64,000 bases of DNA from Duganella sp. 1224. Its GTDB lineage: Bacteria; Pseudomonadota; Gammaproteobacteria; Burkholderiales; Burkholderiaceae_D. A model generated the notes under the pieces. The model was not told where the DNA came from, did no database searches, and worked only from the letters and a program-made list of their open reading frames with translations. A program made the translations under genes and the position numbers. The stretch's first letter is position 1. Every line of letters begins with the position of its first letter. Below, piece after piece: positions 33,712-42,677 of the stretch. The stretch spans positions 434,001 through 498,000 of the forward strand of contig NZ_JACBYS010000002.1 in the NCBI RefSeq assembly GCF_013408245.1, given 5' to 3'.

Positions 33712-34437
33712 ATGGCTGGACACAGCAAATGGGCCAACATCAAGCACAAAAAAGCAGCAACTGACGCGAAACGCGGCAAGATCTGGACTCGCCTGATCAA
33801 GGAAATCACCGTTGCTGCGCGCATGGGCGGCGGTGACCCGACCGCCAACCCGCGCCTGCGCCTGGCCATGGACAAGGCGGCCGACGCCAATATGCCGAAG
33901 GATAACGTGCAGCGCGCGATCACCCGCGGCACCGGCGGCGAGGACGGCGCCAACTACGAGGAAGTACGCTACGAGGGCTACGGCATCGGCGGCGCGGCGG
34001 TCATCGTCGACTGCATGACCGACAACCGCGTGCGCACCGTGGCCGAAGTCCGCAACGCCTTCAACAAGAACGGCGGCAATATGGGCACCGAGGGTTCGGT
34101 GGCCTTCATGTTCAAGCACGTCGGCCAGTTCCTGTTCGCGCCCGGCACCAACGAGGACGCGCTGATGGAAGCGGCGCTGGAAGCTGGCGCCGAGGACGTG
34201 CTCACCGACGACGAAGGCGGCATCGAGGTGCTGTGCGGCCCGCACGATTTCGCCGGCGTCAAGGACGCGCTGGAAGCCAAGGGCTTCAAGGCCGAAGTGG
34301 CCGAGATCATCATGAAGCCGGACGCCGTCACCGCCGTCACCGGCGACAACGCGCTCAAGATGCAAAAGCTGCTGGACGCGCTGGAAGCCCTGGACGACGT
34401 CCAGGAAGTGTATTCCAACGTTGAAATCGAAGACTGA
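33712..34437 (+). CDS. yebC: YebC/PmpR family protein (TACO1-like)
   Basis: The 241-residue protein begins [20 protein letters not shown], the hallmark of the family, with [20 protein letters not shown] and FMFKHVGQF. Members were described as DNA-binding regulators, and YebC has more recently been linked to easing ribosome stalling at prolines; which applies here is open. The length is normal. It heads a same-strand run of housekeeping genes with short gaps. Confidence 0.95.
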   Translation: MAGHSKWANIKHKKAATDAKRGKIWTRLIKEITVAARMGGGDPTANPRLRLAMDKAADANMPKDNVQRAITRGTGGEDGANYEEVRYEGYGIGGAAVIVDCMTDNRVRTVAEVRNAFNKNGGNMGTEGSVAFMFKHVGQFLFAPGTNEDALMEAALEAGAEDVLTDDEGGIEVLCGPHDFAGVKDALEAKGFKAEVAEIIMKPDAVTAVTGDNALKMQKLLDALEALDDVQEVYSNVEIED

Positions 34438-34454
34438 GCGAAGGCTGAGGATTT

Positions 34455-35723
34455 ATGAAAATTTTGGTAGTCGGCTCCGGCGGCCGTGAACATGCGCTGG
34501 CCTGGAAACTGGCGCAGTCCGAACGCATCCAGATGGTGTACGTGGCCCCCGGCAACGGCGGCACCGCGCGCGACCAGCGCCTGGTCAACGTCAACATCAC
34601 CGACCTGCACGAACTGGCCAACTTCGTCGAGAGCGAAGGCATCAGCCTGACCGTGGTGGGTCCGGAGACGCCGCTGGCCGGCGGCATCGTCAACCTGTTC
34701 CGCGCACGCGGCCTGAAGATCTTCGGCCCGACCAGGGAAGCGGCGCAGCTGGAGTCCTCCAAGGACTTCGCCAAGGCCTTCATGCAGCGCCATGGCATCC
34801 CGACCGCCAAATACCAGACCTTCTCGGACGTGGCGCAAGCGCACGCCTACATCGACGCCAACGGCGCGCCGATCGTCATCAAGGCCGACGGTCTGGCCGC
34901 CGGCAAGGGCGTGGTGGTGGCGCTGTCGCTGGAAGAGGCGCACCGCGCGGTGGACGACATGCTGGCCGATAACCGCTTCGGCGACGCCGGCGCCCGCATC
35001 GTCATCGAGGAATTCCTGGCCGGCGAAGAAGCCAGCTTCATCGTCATGTGCGACGGCAAAAACATCCTGCCGCTGGCCACCAGCCAGGACCACAAGCGCC
35101 TGAAGGACAACGATGAAGGCCCGAACACCGGCGGCATGGGCGCCTACTCGCCGGCGCCGATCGTGACGCCGGCGATGCACGCGCGCGTGATGCGCGAGAT
35201 CATCAACCCGACCATCGCCGGCATGGCCAAGGACGGCATCGTCTTCACCGGCTTCCTGTACGCCGGCCTGATGATCGACGCCGCCGGCAATCCGCGCACG
35301 CTGGAGTTCAACTGCCGCATGGGCGACCCGGAAACGCAGCCCATCATGTCGCGCCTGAAGACCGACCTGGTCGCGGTGATGGAGCACGCCGTCAACGGCA
35401 CGCTGGACCAGATCGAACTGGAATGGGACCGCCGCACCGCCGTGGGCGTGGTGCTGGCCGCCGACGGCTATCCGGACGCGCCGCTGAAAGGCGCCGTCAT
35501 CGACGGCATTCCGGCGGAGACGCCGGAAGCCATCACCTTCCATGCCGGCACCGCCGAAGTGGATGGCCAGCTGGTGGTGAGCGGCGGCCGCGTGCTGTGC
35601 GTGGTCGGCCTGGGCGACAGCGTCAAGCTGGCGCAGAAAACCGCCTACGAGGTGGTCGACCAGATCCGCTTCGCCGGCATGCAGTGCCGCCGCGACATCG
35701 GCTGGCGCGGGCTGAAACACTAA
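34455..35723 (+). CDS. purD: Phosphoribosylamine-glycine ligase
   Basis: The 422-residue ATP-grasp enzyme makes glycinamide ribonucleotide, the second step of purine synthesis. It has the N-terminal [31 protein letters not shown]-binding [13 protein letters not shown] and metal-site [13 protein letters not shown]. It starts 17 bases after yebC and ends one base before hemF. Confidence 0.97.
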   Translation: MKILVVGSGGREHALAWKLAQSERIQMVYVAPGNGGTARDQRLVNVNITDLHELANFVESEGISLTVVGPETPLAGGIVNLFRARGLKIFGPTREAAQLESSKDFAKAFMQRHGIPTAKYQTFSDVAQAHAYIDANGAPIVIKADGLAAGKGVVVALSLEEAHRAVDDMLADNRFGDAGARIVIEEFLAGEEASFIVMCDGKNILPLATSQDHKRLKDNDEGPNTGGMGAYSPAPIVTPAMHARVMREIINPTIAGMAKDGIVFTGFLYAGLMIDAAGNPRTLEFNCRMGDPETQPIMSRLKTDLVAVMEHAVNGTLDQIELEWDRRTAVGVVLAADGYPDAPLKGAVIDGIPAETPEAITFHAGTAEVDGQLVVSGGRVLCVVGLGDSVKLAQKTAYEVVDQIRFAGMQCRRDIGWRGLKH

Positions 35724-35724
35724 G

Positions 35725-36648
35725 ATGACGGCCACCGCCTCGCCACCCCAGCCGGCGGCAGTCAAAGCCTGGCTGCTCGACCTGCAAGCCCGCATCGTGC
35801 AGGGACTGGAAGCCATCGACGGCAAGCCATTCCTGCGCGACGAGTGGCAGCGCGCCGAAGGCGGCGGCGGGATTTCGCGCCTGGTCGAAGAAGGCCATGT
35901 GATCGAGCGCGGCGGCGTCAACTTCTCGCACGTGCTGGGCGCCAGGCTGCCGCCGTCGGCGTCGGCGCACCGCCCGGACATCGGCGGCAATCCGTGGGAA
36001 GCCATGGGCGTGTCGCTGGTGATCCATCCGCGCAATCCATACGCGCCGACGGTGCACATGAACGTGCGCTTCTTCAGCACCACCAACGCCGCCGGCGAGC
36101 CGGTCTGGTGGTTCGGCGGCGGCATGGACCTGACGCCGTACTACGGCAACGTGGCGGACGTGAAGCACTTCCACCAGACCTGCCGCGACGCGCTGGCGCC
36201 GTTCGGCGACGGCCTGCACGACAAGTTCAAGAAGTGGTGCGACGAGTATTTCTACCTGAAGCACCGCCAGGAAGCGCGCGGCGTCGGCGGCGTCTTCTTC
36301 GATGACCATAACGCCGAGGGCTTCGAGCGCAGCTTCGCCATGACGCAAAGCGTCGGCGACGCCTTCCTCAAGGCCTACCTGCCGATCCTGGAAGCGCGCA
36401 AGGACACGCCGTACGGCGAGCGCGAACGCGACTTCCAGGCCTACCGGCGCGGCCGCTATGTCGAATTCAACCTGGTGTTCGACCGCGGCACGCTGTTTGG
36501 CCTGCAATCGGGCGGCCGCACCGAGGCGATCCTGATGTCGATGCCGCCGATCGTCAAATGGCGCTATCGCTGGGAACCCGAGGCCGGCACGCCGGAAGCG
36601 GCGCTGTACACCGACTTCCTGCCGCACCGCGACTGGCTCGCCGCATAA
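35725..36648 (+). CDS. hemF: Oxygen-dependent coproporphyrinogen III oxidase
   Basis: The 307-residue enzyme decarboxylates coproporphyrinogen III to protoporphyrinogen IX using O2, late in heme synthesis. Conserved blocks: [48 protein letters not shown] and [20 protein letters not shown]. It begins one base after purD. Heme made here is the substrate of the BphO enzyme at the start of the window. Confidence 0.97.
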   Translation: MTATASPPQPAAVKAWLLDLQARIVQGLEAIDGKPFLRDEWQRAEGGGGISRLVEEGHVIERGGVNFSHVLGARLPPSASAHRPDIGGNPWEAMGVSLVIHPRNPYAPTVHMNVRFFSTTNAAGEPVWWFGGGMDLTPYYGNVADVKHFHQTCRDALAPFGDGLHDKFKKWCDEYFYLKHRQEARGVGGVFFDDHNAEGFERSFAMTQSVGDAFLKAYLPILEARKDTPYGERERDFQAYRRGRYVEFNLVFDRGTLFGLQSGGRTEAILMSMPPIVKWRYRWEPEAGTPEAALYTDFLPHRDWLAA

Positions 36649-36649
36649 G

Positions 36650-37309
36650 ATGGCCTTCCGCATCGCACTGCTGGGAGGCAGCTACGATCCGGTGCATCTA
36701 GGTCACGTCGCGCTGGGCGAATACTTCGCCACGCTGCTGCAGGTGGACCAGTTGCGCGTGATCCCGACCGGACTGCCGTGGCAAAAGGCCACGCTGAAAG
36801 CCTCGGCGCAGCAGCGCGCCGACATGGTGGCGCTGGCGTTCGCCGGCCAGCCGTTCAGCGTGGCGGTCGACCTGCAGGAGATCGCGCGCGGCGCCCAGGG
36901 GCTGCCGACGTATTCCATCGACACGTTGCGCAATGTGCGCGACGAACTCGGGCCGCAGGCCTCCATCAGCTTCCTGATGGGCGCCGACCAGCTGCAGCGG
37001 CTCGACACCTGGCATGACTGGCAGGCGCTGTTCGGCTACGCGCATTTCTGCGTGGCCGCCCGCCCCGGCTATGACATCGCCGCCGCCGGCCTGCCGCCGG
37101 CCGTGGCCGAGGCGTTTTCCAGCCGACTGGGAACGCCTGAACAAATCCGTAACACGCCGCATGGTCTGACTTATCTGGCACAGGACTTCGCGGTGGATAT
37201 TTCCGCTACCCAGATACGTGCGGCATTACAACGGGGGGAGACGGCGGACTCGCTTATCCCGCCGCTAGTGCTAGACTATATTGAACAACACCATCTCTAC
37301 AAAAGCTAA
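36650..37309 (+). CDS. nadD: Nicotinate-nucleotide adenylyltransferase
   Basis: The 219-residue nucleotidyltransferase adds AMP to nicotinate mononucleotide in NAD synthesis. GGSYDPVHLGHVALGEY carries the HxGH motif, FLMGADQL is the acceptor site, and VDISATQIRAAL is the C-terminal ISxTxIR motif. The TAA shares one base with the rsfS ATG (TAATG), so the two are coupled, as in many proteobacteria. Confidence 0.96.
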   Translation: MAFRIALLGGSYDPVHLGHVALGEYFATLLQVDQLRVIPTGLPWQKATLKASAQQRADMVALAFAGQPFSVAVDLQEIARGAQGLPTYSIDTLRNVRDELGPQASISFLMGADQLQRLDTWHDWQALFGYAHFCVAARPGYDIAAAGLPPAVAEAFSSRLGTPEQIRNTPHGLTYLAQDFAVDISATQIRAALQRGETADSLIPPLVLDYIEQHHLYKS

Positions 37310-37992
37310 TGGACATCAAAAAACTGCAAACCCTGGTCGTTGACGCCCTCGAAGACGTCAAGGCCCAAGACATCGTCCTGTTCGACACGACCCACCTCAC
37401 CAGCCTGTTCGACCGCATCGCGATTGCCTCCGGTACCTCCAACCGCCAGACCAAGGCGCTGGCCGCCTCGGTGCGCGACAAGGTCAAGGAAGCCGGCGGC
37501 GACGTCTACGGCATGGAAGGCGAGGACACCGGTGAATGGGTGCTGGTCGACCTGGGCGACATGATCGTCCACATCATGCAGGCGCCAATCCGCGCCTACT
37601 ACCGCCTGGAAGAAATCTGGGGCGACAAGCCGGTCAAGCTGGGCGCCGCCAAGCGCAAGTCGACCAAGGAAGCGGAAGACGCCGCGCCGAAGAAAGTCAG
37701 CAGCCACCTGGCCGCCGGCAAGAAGGCGGTGGACGCGTCGCCGGTGGTCGAGAAGAAGACGCCGGCGCGCAAGCCGGCCGCCGCCAAGGCCACGACCGCG
37801 AAGAAGGCCGCCGCCGACAAGCCGGCCGTCGCCGTCCCGGCCGGCAAGAAGGTGAAGGTCGCCGCGCCCAAGGCCACCGTGGCCGCCGTCAAGGCGCTGA
37901 AGGCCGCGCCGAAGCCGCGCGCCGCCAAGCCGAAGGCGGACGAAGCGCCGGTGAAAACCGTCATCAAGCGCATCAAGAAAACCGAAGAGTAA
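37309..37992 (+). CDS. rsfS: Ribosome silencing factor RsfS with basic Lys/Ala-rich tail
   Basis: Residues 1-112 are a complete RsfS/YbeB domain (KAQDIVLFDTTHLTSLFDRI, SGTSNRQTKALAASV, WVLVDLGDMIVHIMQAPIR, YYRLEEIWGD), which binds ribosomal protein L14 and blocks subunit joining in starvation. Most family members end about there. This one adds about 115 residues of Lys/Ala/Pro-rich sequence (KKAAADKPAVAVPAGKKVKV) that resembles histone H1-like bacterial tails and is probably disordered and nucleic-acid binding. The tail is in frame with no sign of fusion to another domain. The gene is flanked by nadD and rlmH as usual. Confidence 0.93.
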   Translation: MDIKKLQTLVVDALEDVKAQDIVLFDTTHLTSLFDRIAIASGTSNRQTKALAASVRDKVKEAGGDVYGMEGEDTGEWVLVDLGDMIVHIMQAPIRAYYRLEEIWGDKPVKLGAAKRKSTKEAEDAAPKKVSSHLAAGKKAVDASPVVEKKTPARKPAAAKATTAKKAAADKPAVAVPAGKKVKVAAPKATVAAVKALKAAPKPRAAKPKADEAPVKTVIKRIKKTEE

Positions 37993-37998
37993 TCCGGC

Positions 37999-38469
37999 AT
38001 GCAGCTGATCATCGCTGCGGTCGGGCACAAGATGCCGGCCTGGATCGAAACCGGCTATGCCGAGTACGTGAAGCGCATGCCGCCGGAGCTGAAGATCGTG
38101 CTGAAGGAAATCAAGCCGGTCGAGCGTTCCGGCAGCAAGACCGCCGCCACCGCGATGGCGCTGGAGCGCGAGCGCATCGAGGCGGCGCTGCCGAAATCGG
38201 TGCGCATCATCGCGCTCGATGAACGCGGCAAGGACCTGACCTCGGTCGGCCTGTCGCAGCAACTGGAGGCGTGGCAGCAGGACGGGCGCGACACCGCCTT
38301 CCTGATCGGCGGCGCCGACGGCCTCGATCCGGCGCTGAAGGCGCGCGCCGAGGGCCTGATCCGCATCTCCAGCATGACGCTGCCGCATGGCATGGTGCGG
38401 GTGATGCTGGCGGAGCAGTTGTACCGCGCCTGGACCATTACGCAGAACCACCCGTATCACCGGGTCTGA
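37999..38469 (+). CDS. rlmH: 23S rRNA pseudouridine-1915 N3-methyltransferase
   Basis: The 156-residue SPOUT methyltransferase begins [20 protein letters not shown] and carries [11 protein letters not shown] (SAM knot) and [23 protein letters not shown] with the C-terminal HPYHR. It methylates pseudouridine 1915 of 23S rRNA. It starts 6 bases after rsfS. Confidence 0.97.
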   Translation: MQLIIAAVGHKMPAWIETGYAEYVKRMPPELKIVLKEIKPVERSGSKTAATAMALERERIEAALPKSVRIIALDERGKDLTSVGLSQQLEAWQQDGRDTAFLIGGADGLDPALKARAEGLIRISSMTLPHGMVRVMLAEQLYRAWTITQNHPYHRV

Positions 38470-38479
38470 CAACCATCCT

Positions 38480-39100
38480 ATGAAACCGGTCGACAAGAAG
38501 ATCTACCTCGCTTCCAAGAGCCCGCGCCGGCGCGAACTGCTGCGCCAGGTCGGCATCGACTTCGAGCTGCTGCTGCTGCGCAGCGACGGCCCGCGCGGCG
38601 CCGACGTCACCGAGGACGTGCTGCCGGGCGAAGCGCCGCTCGACTACGTGGCGCGCGTGGCCAGGGAAAAGGCCGCGTTCGCGGCGGACCTGATCAGCAA
38701 GCGCCGCATGGCGCCGCGCCCGGTGCTGTCGGCCGACACCACCGTCACCATCGATGGCCAGATCCTCGGCAAGCCGGCCAACGCCGCCGAGGCCACCGCC
38801 ATGCTGCAACAGCTGTCGGGCCGCACCCACCAGGTGCTGACGGCGATCGCGGTGGAGGCGGCCGGCTTTTCGGCGCAGGTCACGCAGGTGTCGGAGGTGC
38901 GCTTCGGCGTGCTGACGCCGGCCGCCATCGCCGCCTACTGCGCCACGCCGGAACCCTACGACAAGGCCGGCGGCTACGGCATCCAGGGCCCGGCCGCCGC
39001 CTTCATCGAACACATCGCCGGCAGCCACTCCGGCATCATGGGCCTGCCCATCTACGAAACCGTGCAGCTGCTGCGCCAGGCCGGCCTGCCGCTGCCCTAG
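38480..39100 (+). CDS. maf: Maf family nucleoside-triphosphate pyrophosphatase
   Basis: This 206-residue Maf/YhdE-type house-cleaning enzyme cleaves dTTP/UTP or modified nucleotides. Motifs: YLASKSPRRRELL, VLSADTTVTIDGQILGKP, LSGRTHQVLTAI and EPYDKAGGYGIQG. It is 10 bases after rlmH. In many relatives rng follows at once; here a binding-protein gene stands between. Confidence 0.94.
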   Translation: MKPVDKKIYLASKSPRRRELLRQVGIDFELLLLRSDGPRGADVTEDVLPGEAPLDYVARVAREKAAFAADLISKRRMAPRPVLSADTTVTIDGQILGKPANAAEATAMLQQLSGRTHQVLTAIAVEAAGFSAQVTQVSEVRFGVLTPAAIAAYCATPEPYDKAGGYGIQGPAAAFIEHIAGSHSGIMGLPIYETVQLLRQAGLPLP

Positions 39101-39126
39101 CCCACTGACCGCGCCGCGGAGGACAC

Positions 39127-40134
39127 ATGCACCCCATGGATCGTCGCACCGCCTGGCGCCTGCTGGCCGCGCTGCCGCTGCTGCCGGCCGCGCCGCGCGC
39201 GATGGCGCAAGCGCCCGCCATCCTGCTGATCGAAAGCTACAACGCCGACTTTGAATGGGACGCCGGCTACCGCGCCGCGCTGCGCGAGCGGCTGGAACCG
39301 GCGTGGCGCCTGGTCAGCTTCGAGATGGACACCAAGCGCCTGCCGCCCGAGCGCCACGCGGCCATGGCCGACCAGGCCTGGGACACCTACCTCAAGCTCA
39401 AGCCGGCGCTGGTCATCCTCGGCGACGACGCCGCCCTCAGCCTGCTGCACGCGCGGCTGGCGGCCACCGCCACCCCGGTGGTCTACCTTGGCATCAACAA
39501 TAATCCGCGCGCGTATTTCGATCCCGGCAAGGTGCGCAACATCACCGGCGTGCTGGAACGGCCGCTGGTCAAGCGCAACGTGGCCGAGCTGCGCAAGATC
39601 GTGCCGGCGGCGCGCCGCGTGCTGTTCCTGTTCGACGTCAGCATCACCTCGACGGTGCTGTTCAGCGAGGTATTCGGCGGCAACCAGCGCCAGCGGATCG
39701 AGGGGCTGGAAGTCGACGTCAAGCTGCTCGGCGGCTGGCGCGCGTGGCAGGCCGAAATCCTGGCGGCGCGCCGCAACCGCTACGACGCCATCTACCTCGG
39801 CACCTATCAGGCAGTGCGCGACGACGGCACGGCGCCGCCACCGGCCATGAACATCCTGCGCTGGAGCTCGGCGCACGCGCAGGTGCCGTTGTTCGGCCTG
39901 TGGGACTTCTTCGTCGGCGCCGACAAGGCGGTCGGCGGCCTGGTGCTGGATGGCCGCGACCAGGGCATGGCGGCGGCCGACATCGCGCTGCGCATCCTCG
40001 GCGGCGCCACGCCGGGCAGCATCTATCCGGTGACCGCGCAACGCGGCCGTTTCGTCTTCAGCCGCGCGCAACTGGCGCGCTACCGCATCACGCTGCCGCC
40101 GGAGATTGCGGCCCAGGCGCGCCTGCTTGACTGA
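39127..40134 (+). CDS. ABC-type substrate-binding protein (ABC_sub_bind family)
   Basis: The 335-residue exported protein has the leader DRRTAWRLLAALPLLPAAPRA (Tat-like, paired Arg) cut near AMAQ. The mature part starts ILLIESYNADFEWDAGYRAAL and contains LVILGDDAALSLL, TPVVYLGINNNP and PLFGLWDFFVGADKAVGG. It belongs to the type I binding fold of the ABC_sub_bind family, which in other proteins serves as a sensor or transporter input. No permease or kinase is adjacent. ATG 39127 and 39136 are both possible. It splits the maf-rng pair, suggesting insertion into the conserved block. Confidence 0.8.
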   Translation: MHPMDRRTAWRLLAALPLLPAAPRAMAQAPAILLIESYNADFEWDAGYRAALRERLEPAWRLVSFEMDTKRLPPERHAAMADQAWDTYLKLKPALVILGDDAALSLLHARLAATATPVVYLGINNNPRAYFDPGKVRNITGVLERPLVKRNVAELRKIVPAARRVLFLFDVSITSTVLFSEVFGGNQRQRIEGLEVDVKLLGGWRAWQAEILAARRNRYDAIYLGTYQAVRDDGTAPPPAMNILRWSSAHAQVPLFGLWDFFVGADKAVGGLVLDGRDQGMAAADIALRILGGATPGSIYPVTAQRGRFVFSRAQLARYRITLPPEIAAQARLLD

Positions 40135-40172
40135 GGTTTGCCGCCCCGCATGGGCGCGTGTATGATCGGGGC

Positions 40173-41639
40173 ATGAACGAAGATATCCTGATCAACATCA
40201 CCCCGCAGGAAACCCGCGTCGCCCTGATCGTCCAGGGCGCCGTGCAGGAACTCCACATCGAACGCACGCTCACCCGCGGCCTGGCCGGCAACGTCTACTC
40301 CGGCAAGGTGGTGCGGGTGCTGCCCGGCATGCAGTCGGCTTTCATCGACATCGGCCTGGAACGCGCGGCCTTTCTGCACGTGGCCGATATCTGGGAAGCG
40401 CGTCCGCACGACGGCGGCGGCAACGCCGCGCCCACGCCGATCGAAAAGCTGCTGTTCGATGGCCAGGTGCTGACGGTGCAGGTGATCAAGGACCCGATCG
40501 GCACCAAGGGCGCGCGCCTGTCGACGCAAATCTCGATCGCCGGCCGCATGCTGGTCTACCTGCCGCAGGATGGCCATATCGGCGTGTCGCAGAAGATTGA
40601 AAAGGAATCGGAGCGCGAGGCCTTGCGCGCGCGCTTGCAAAGCCTGCTGCCCAAGGAGGAAAAAGGCGGCTACATCGTGCGCACCCAGGCGGAGGACGCG
40701 TCGGACGCCGACATCGCCGCCGATGTCGAGTACCTGCGCAAGACCTGGGCCGCGATCACGCACGGCGCCCGCACCAAGCCGGCCACCACCTTGCTGCACC
40801 AGGACCTGAGCCTGGCCCAGCGCGTGCTGCGCGACTTCGTGCACGACGACACGGCCACGATCCAGGTCGACTCGCGCGAGAACTACCTGAACCTGCAGGA
40901 ATTCGGCCAGGCCTACACGCCGGGCGTGCTGCCACGGCTGCATCACTACACCGGCGAGCGGCCGCTGTTCGACCTGTATGGCGTGGAGGAGGAAATCCTG
41001 CGCGCGCTGGGCCGGCGCGTGGACCTGAAGTCGGGCGGCTACCTGATCGTCGACCAGACCGAGGCCATGACCACCATCGACGTCAACACCGGCGGCTTTG
41101 TCGGCGGGCGCAATTTCGCCGACACGATTTTCAAGACCAACCTGGAAGCGGCGCACGCGATCGCGCGCCAGCTGCGGCTGCGCAATCTGGGCGGCATCAT
41201 CATCCTCGACTTCATCGACATGGAAAACACCGAGCACCGCAACGCCGTGCTCAATGAATTGAAGAAGGCCTTGTCGCGCGACCGCACCAAGGTATCGGTC
41301 AGCGGCTTCTCGGCGCTGGGGCTGGTGGAGATGACGCGCAAGCGCACCCGCGAATCGCTGGCGCATATCTTGTGCGAGCCCTGCCCGGCCTGCAACGGCA
41401 AGGGCCAGGTAAAAACCTCGCGCACCATCTGCTACGAAATCCTGCGCGAGCTGCTGCGCGAGGCCAAGCAGTTCAACCCGCGCGAATTCCGCATCCTCGC
41501 CTCGCAGGAGGTGGTGGACATGTTCCTGGAAGAAGAGTCGCAGCACCTGGCGATGCTGGGGGATTTCATCGGCAAGAAGATCTCGCTGCAGGTGGAAACC
41601 GCCTACCACCAAGAACAGTACGACGTGATTCTGATGTGA
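40173..41639 (+). CDS. rng: Ribonuclease G
   Basis: The 488-residue endoribonuclease of the RNase E/G family matures 16S rRNA 5' ends and cuts some mRNAs. It has the S1 domain (LAGNVYSGKVVRVLPGMQSA), catalytic metal site (IDVNTGGFVGGRNF and ILDFIDM), and the zinc-link CxxCxGxG region (CEPCPACNGKG). It lacks the long scaffold of RNase E. ATG 40173 is preferred over a frame extension at 40158 because GGGG lies before it. Confidence 0.96.
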   Translation: MNEDILINITPQETRVALIVQGAVQELHIERTLTRGLAGNVYSGKVVRVLPGMQSAFIDIGLERAAFLHVADIWEARPHDGGGNAAPTPIEKLLFDGQVLTVQVIKDPIGTKGARLSTQISIAGRMLVYLPQDGHIGVSQKIEKESEREALRARLQSLLPKEEKGGYIVRTQAEDASDADIAADVEYLRKTWAAITHGARTKPATTLLHQDLSLAQRVLRDFVHDDTATIQVDSRENYLNLQEFGQAYTPGVLPRLHHYTGERPLFDLYGVEEEILRALGRRVDLKSGGYLIVDQTEAMTTIDVNTGGFVGGRNFADTIFKTNLEAAHAIARQLRLRNLGGIIILDFIDMENTEHRNAVLNELKKALSRDRTKVSVSGFSALGLVEMTRKRTRESLAHILCEPCPACNGKGQVKTSRTICYEILRELLREAKQFNPREFRILASQEVVDMFLEEESQHLAMLGDFIGKKISLQVETAYHQEQYDVILM

Positions 41640-41651
41640 CAGGAGTCTGCC

Positions 41652-41882
41652 ATGAAGTCTTCCGCCCTGCCCCGCTGGCTGATGCTGCTGTGTCTTAGCG
41701 CCTGCGCGCCGGCCACGCAGGAGGCTGCGCCGGCGGTCGGCGCGGCCAGCAAGGGCAGCCACGCCAGCGCCGCCTGCGGCACCGCAACCGCCGCAACCGC
41801 CGCGACCGCCACCAGCAAGCTGCGCCACATTCCGGACGAGAACGATCCTTGCGCCGAGTCGCGCGGCCTGCCGCCGCGCTGA
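41652..41882 (+). CDS. Small lipoprotein
   Basis: A 76-residue protein with a signal ending in lipobox CLSAC. The mature part is short, Ala/Thr-rich, with two further Cys and the end HIPDENDPCAESRGLPPR. I do not recognise a family. It follows rng by 12 bases with an AGGAG site (41641-41645), so it is probably expressed with rng. A large hairpin begins 5 bases after its stop. Confidence 0.65.
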   Translation: MKSSALPRWLMLLCLSACAPATQEAAPAVGAASKGSHASAACGTATAATAATATSKLRHIPDENDPCAESRGLPPR

Positions 41883-41887
41883 CATAA

Positions 41888-42055
41888 AAAAAGCCGCGCG
41901 GCGGCGCTAATGCTGTTCAATTAAGCCTGTCATTCCGGCGAACGCCGGAATCCATAGAAGGCCAGAGTTACCACAGCCCAGGCGTTCCATGGGTTCCGGC
42001 TTTCGCTGGAACGACAGGCTTAATTGAACAGCATTAGCGCGGCGGCGCGGCTTTC
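41888..42055. repeat. 168-bp hairpin element (REP-like, copy B)
   Basis: Arms of about 48 bases (41888-41936 and 42007-42055) are near-perfect reverse complements, e.g. GCTAATGCTGTTCAATTAAG against CTTAATTGAACAGCATTAGC. Inside, a second pair of imperfect arms (ATTCCGGCGAACGCCGGAAT and GTTCCGGCTTTCGCTGGAAC) matches the arm plan of copies A and C. It sits between convergent genes, where it may act as a terminator. No gene lies in it. Confidence 0.88.
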
Positions 42056-42072
42056 GCCCCAGCGGCAAACGC

Positions 42073-42612
42073 TTAGCCGCGGCGACGGCGTTGTGCCACA
42101 CCCGCTACCAGTGCCATGCCGGCCAGCAGCATCACGATGCTCGACGGCTCCGGCACGGCCGCCAAGGGCGTGCCCAGGATCTGGCCGCCGTAGTTGCCGC
42201 CGTTTAGCAGATAGCTGCCCGCCACATACAGGCCGTAGGTGCCGCTGCCCAGCAGCCATGCGCCGCCGGTGACGGTGTTGGATTTGGTGGCGTCGACCGC
42301 GGCCACCACATCGCCATCGCTGTAGGTGTAGATCAGGAAGCCGCCATCCTGGAAGCTGACGCCATTCGCATTGCCGCGCAACAGCGAGGTCAGCGTGACC
42401 GAGATGTATTGCGTATCAGGCACGTTGAAGATGAAGAAGTCATCGAATAGCTTGCCGGCGACGTGCGCGGTGTCATTCACGCCAAGGAAGGTCCAGGTGT
42501 TGTTGAAGTCGCCTGGCGCGCCGATGTCCTTGTTGATGAAAGTGTCCGCATGGGCGGCGAAGGCGCTTGCGGCCAGCGCGACGGTAACGATCAGTTGCTT
42601 GAAGAAGTTCAT
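42073..42612 (-). CDS. PEP-CTERM protein (FxDxF type)
   Basis: The 179-residue exported protein has a signal (LIVTVALAASAFAAHA), a beta-rich body with KLFDDFFIFNVPDT (FxDxF motif) and a C-terminal sorting signal: VPEPSSIVMLLAGMALVAGV then RRRRG. The exosortase/archaeosortase-like enzyme EpsH would cut it and tie it to the surface or exopolysaccharide. The exosortase is not in the window. It lies downstream of the S53 peptidase on the same strand (65-base gap). Confidence 0.9.
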   Translation of the reverse strand: MNFFKQLIVTVALAASAFAAHADTFINKDIGAPGDFNNTWTFLGVNDTAHVAGKLFDDFFIFNVPDTQYISVTLTSLLRGNANGVSFQDGGFLIYTYSDGDVVAAVDATKSNTVTGGAWLLGSGTYGLYVAGSYLLNGGNYGGQILGTPLAAVPEPSSIVMLLAGMALVAGVAQRRRRG

Positions 42613-42677
42613 GTGCGATCCGTATCTAAAAGTTCAGGAAAAGGACGGCGGCCACCCGGGCGCCGTCCCGTGGGGGC

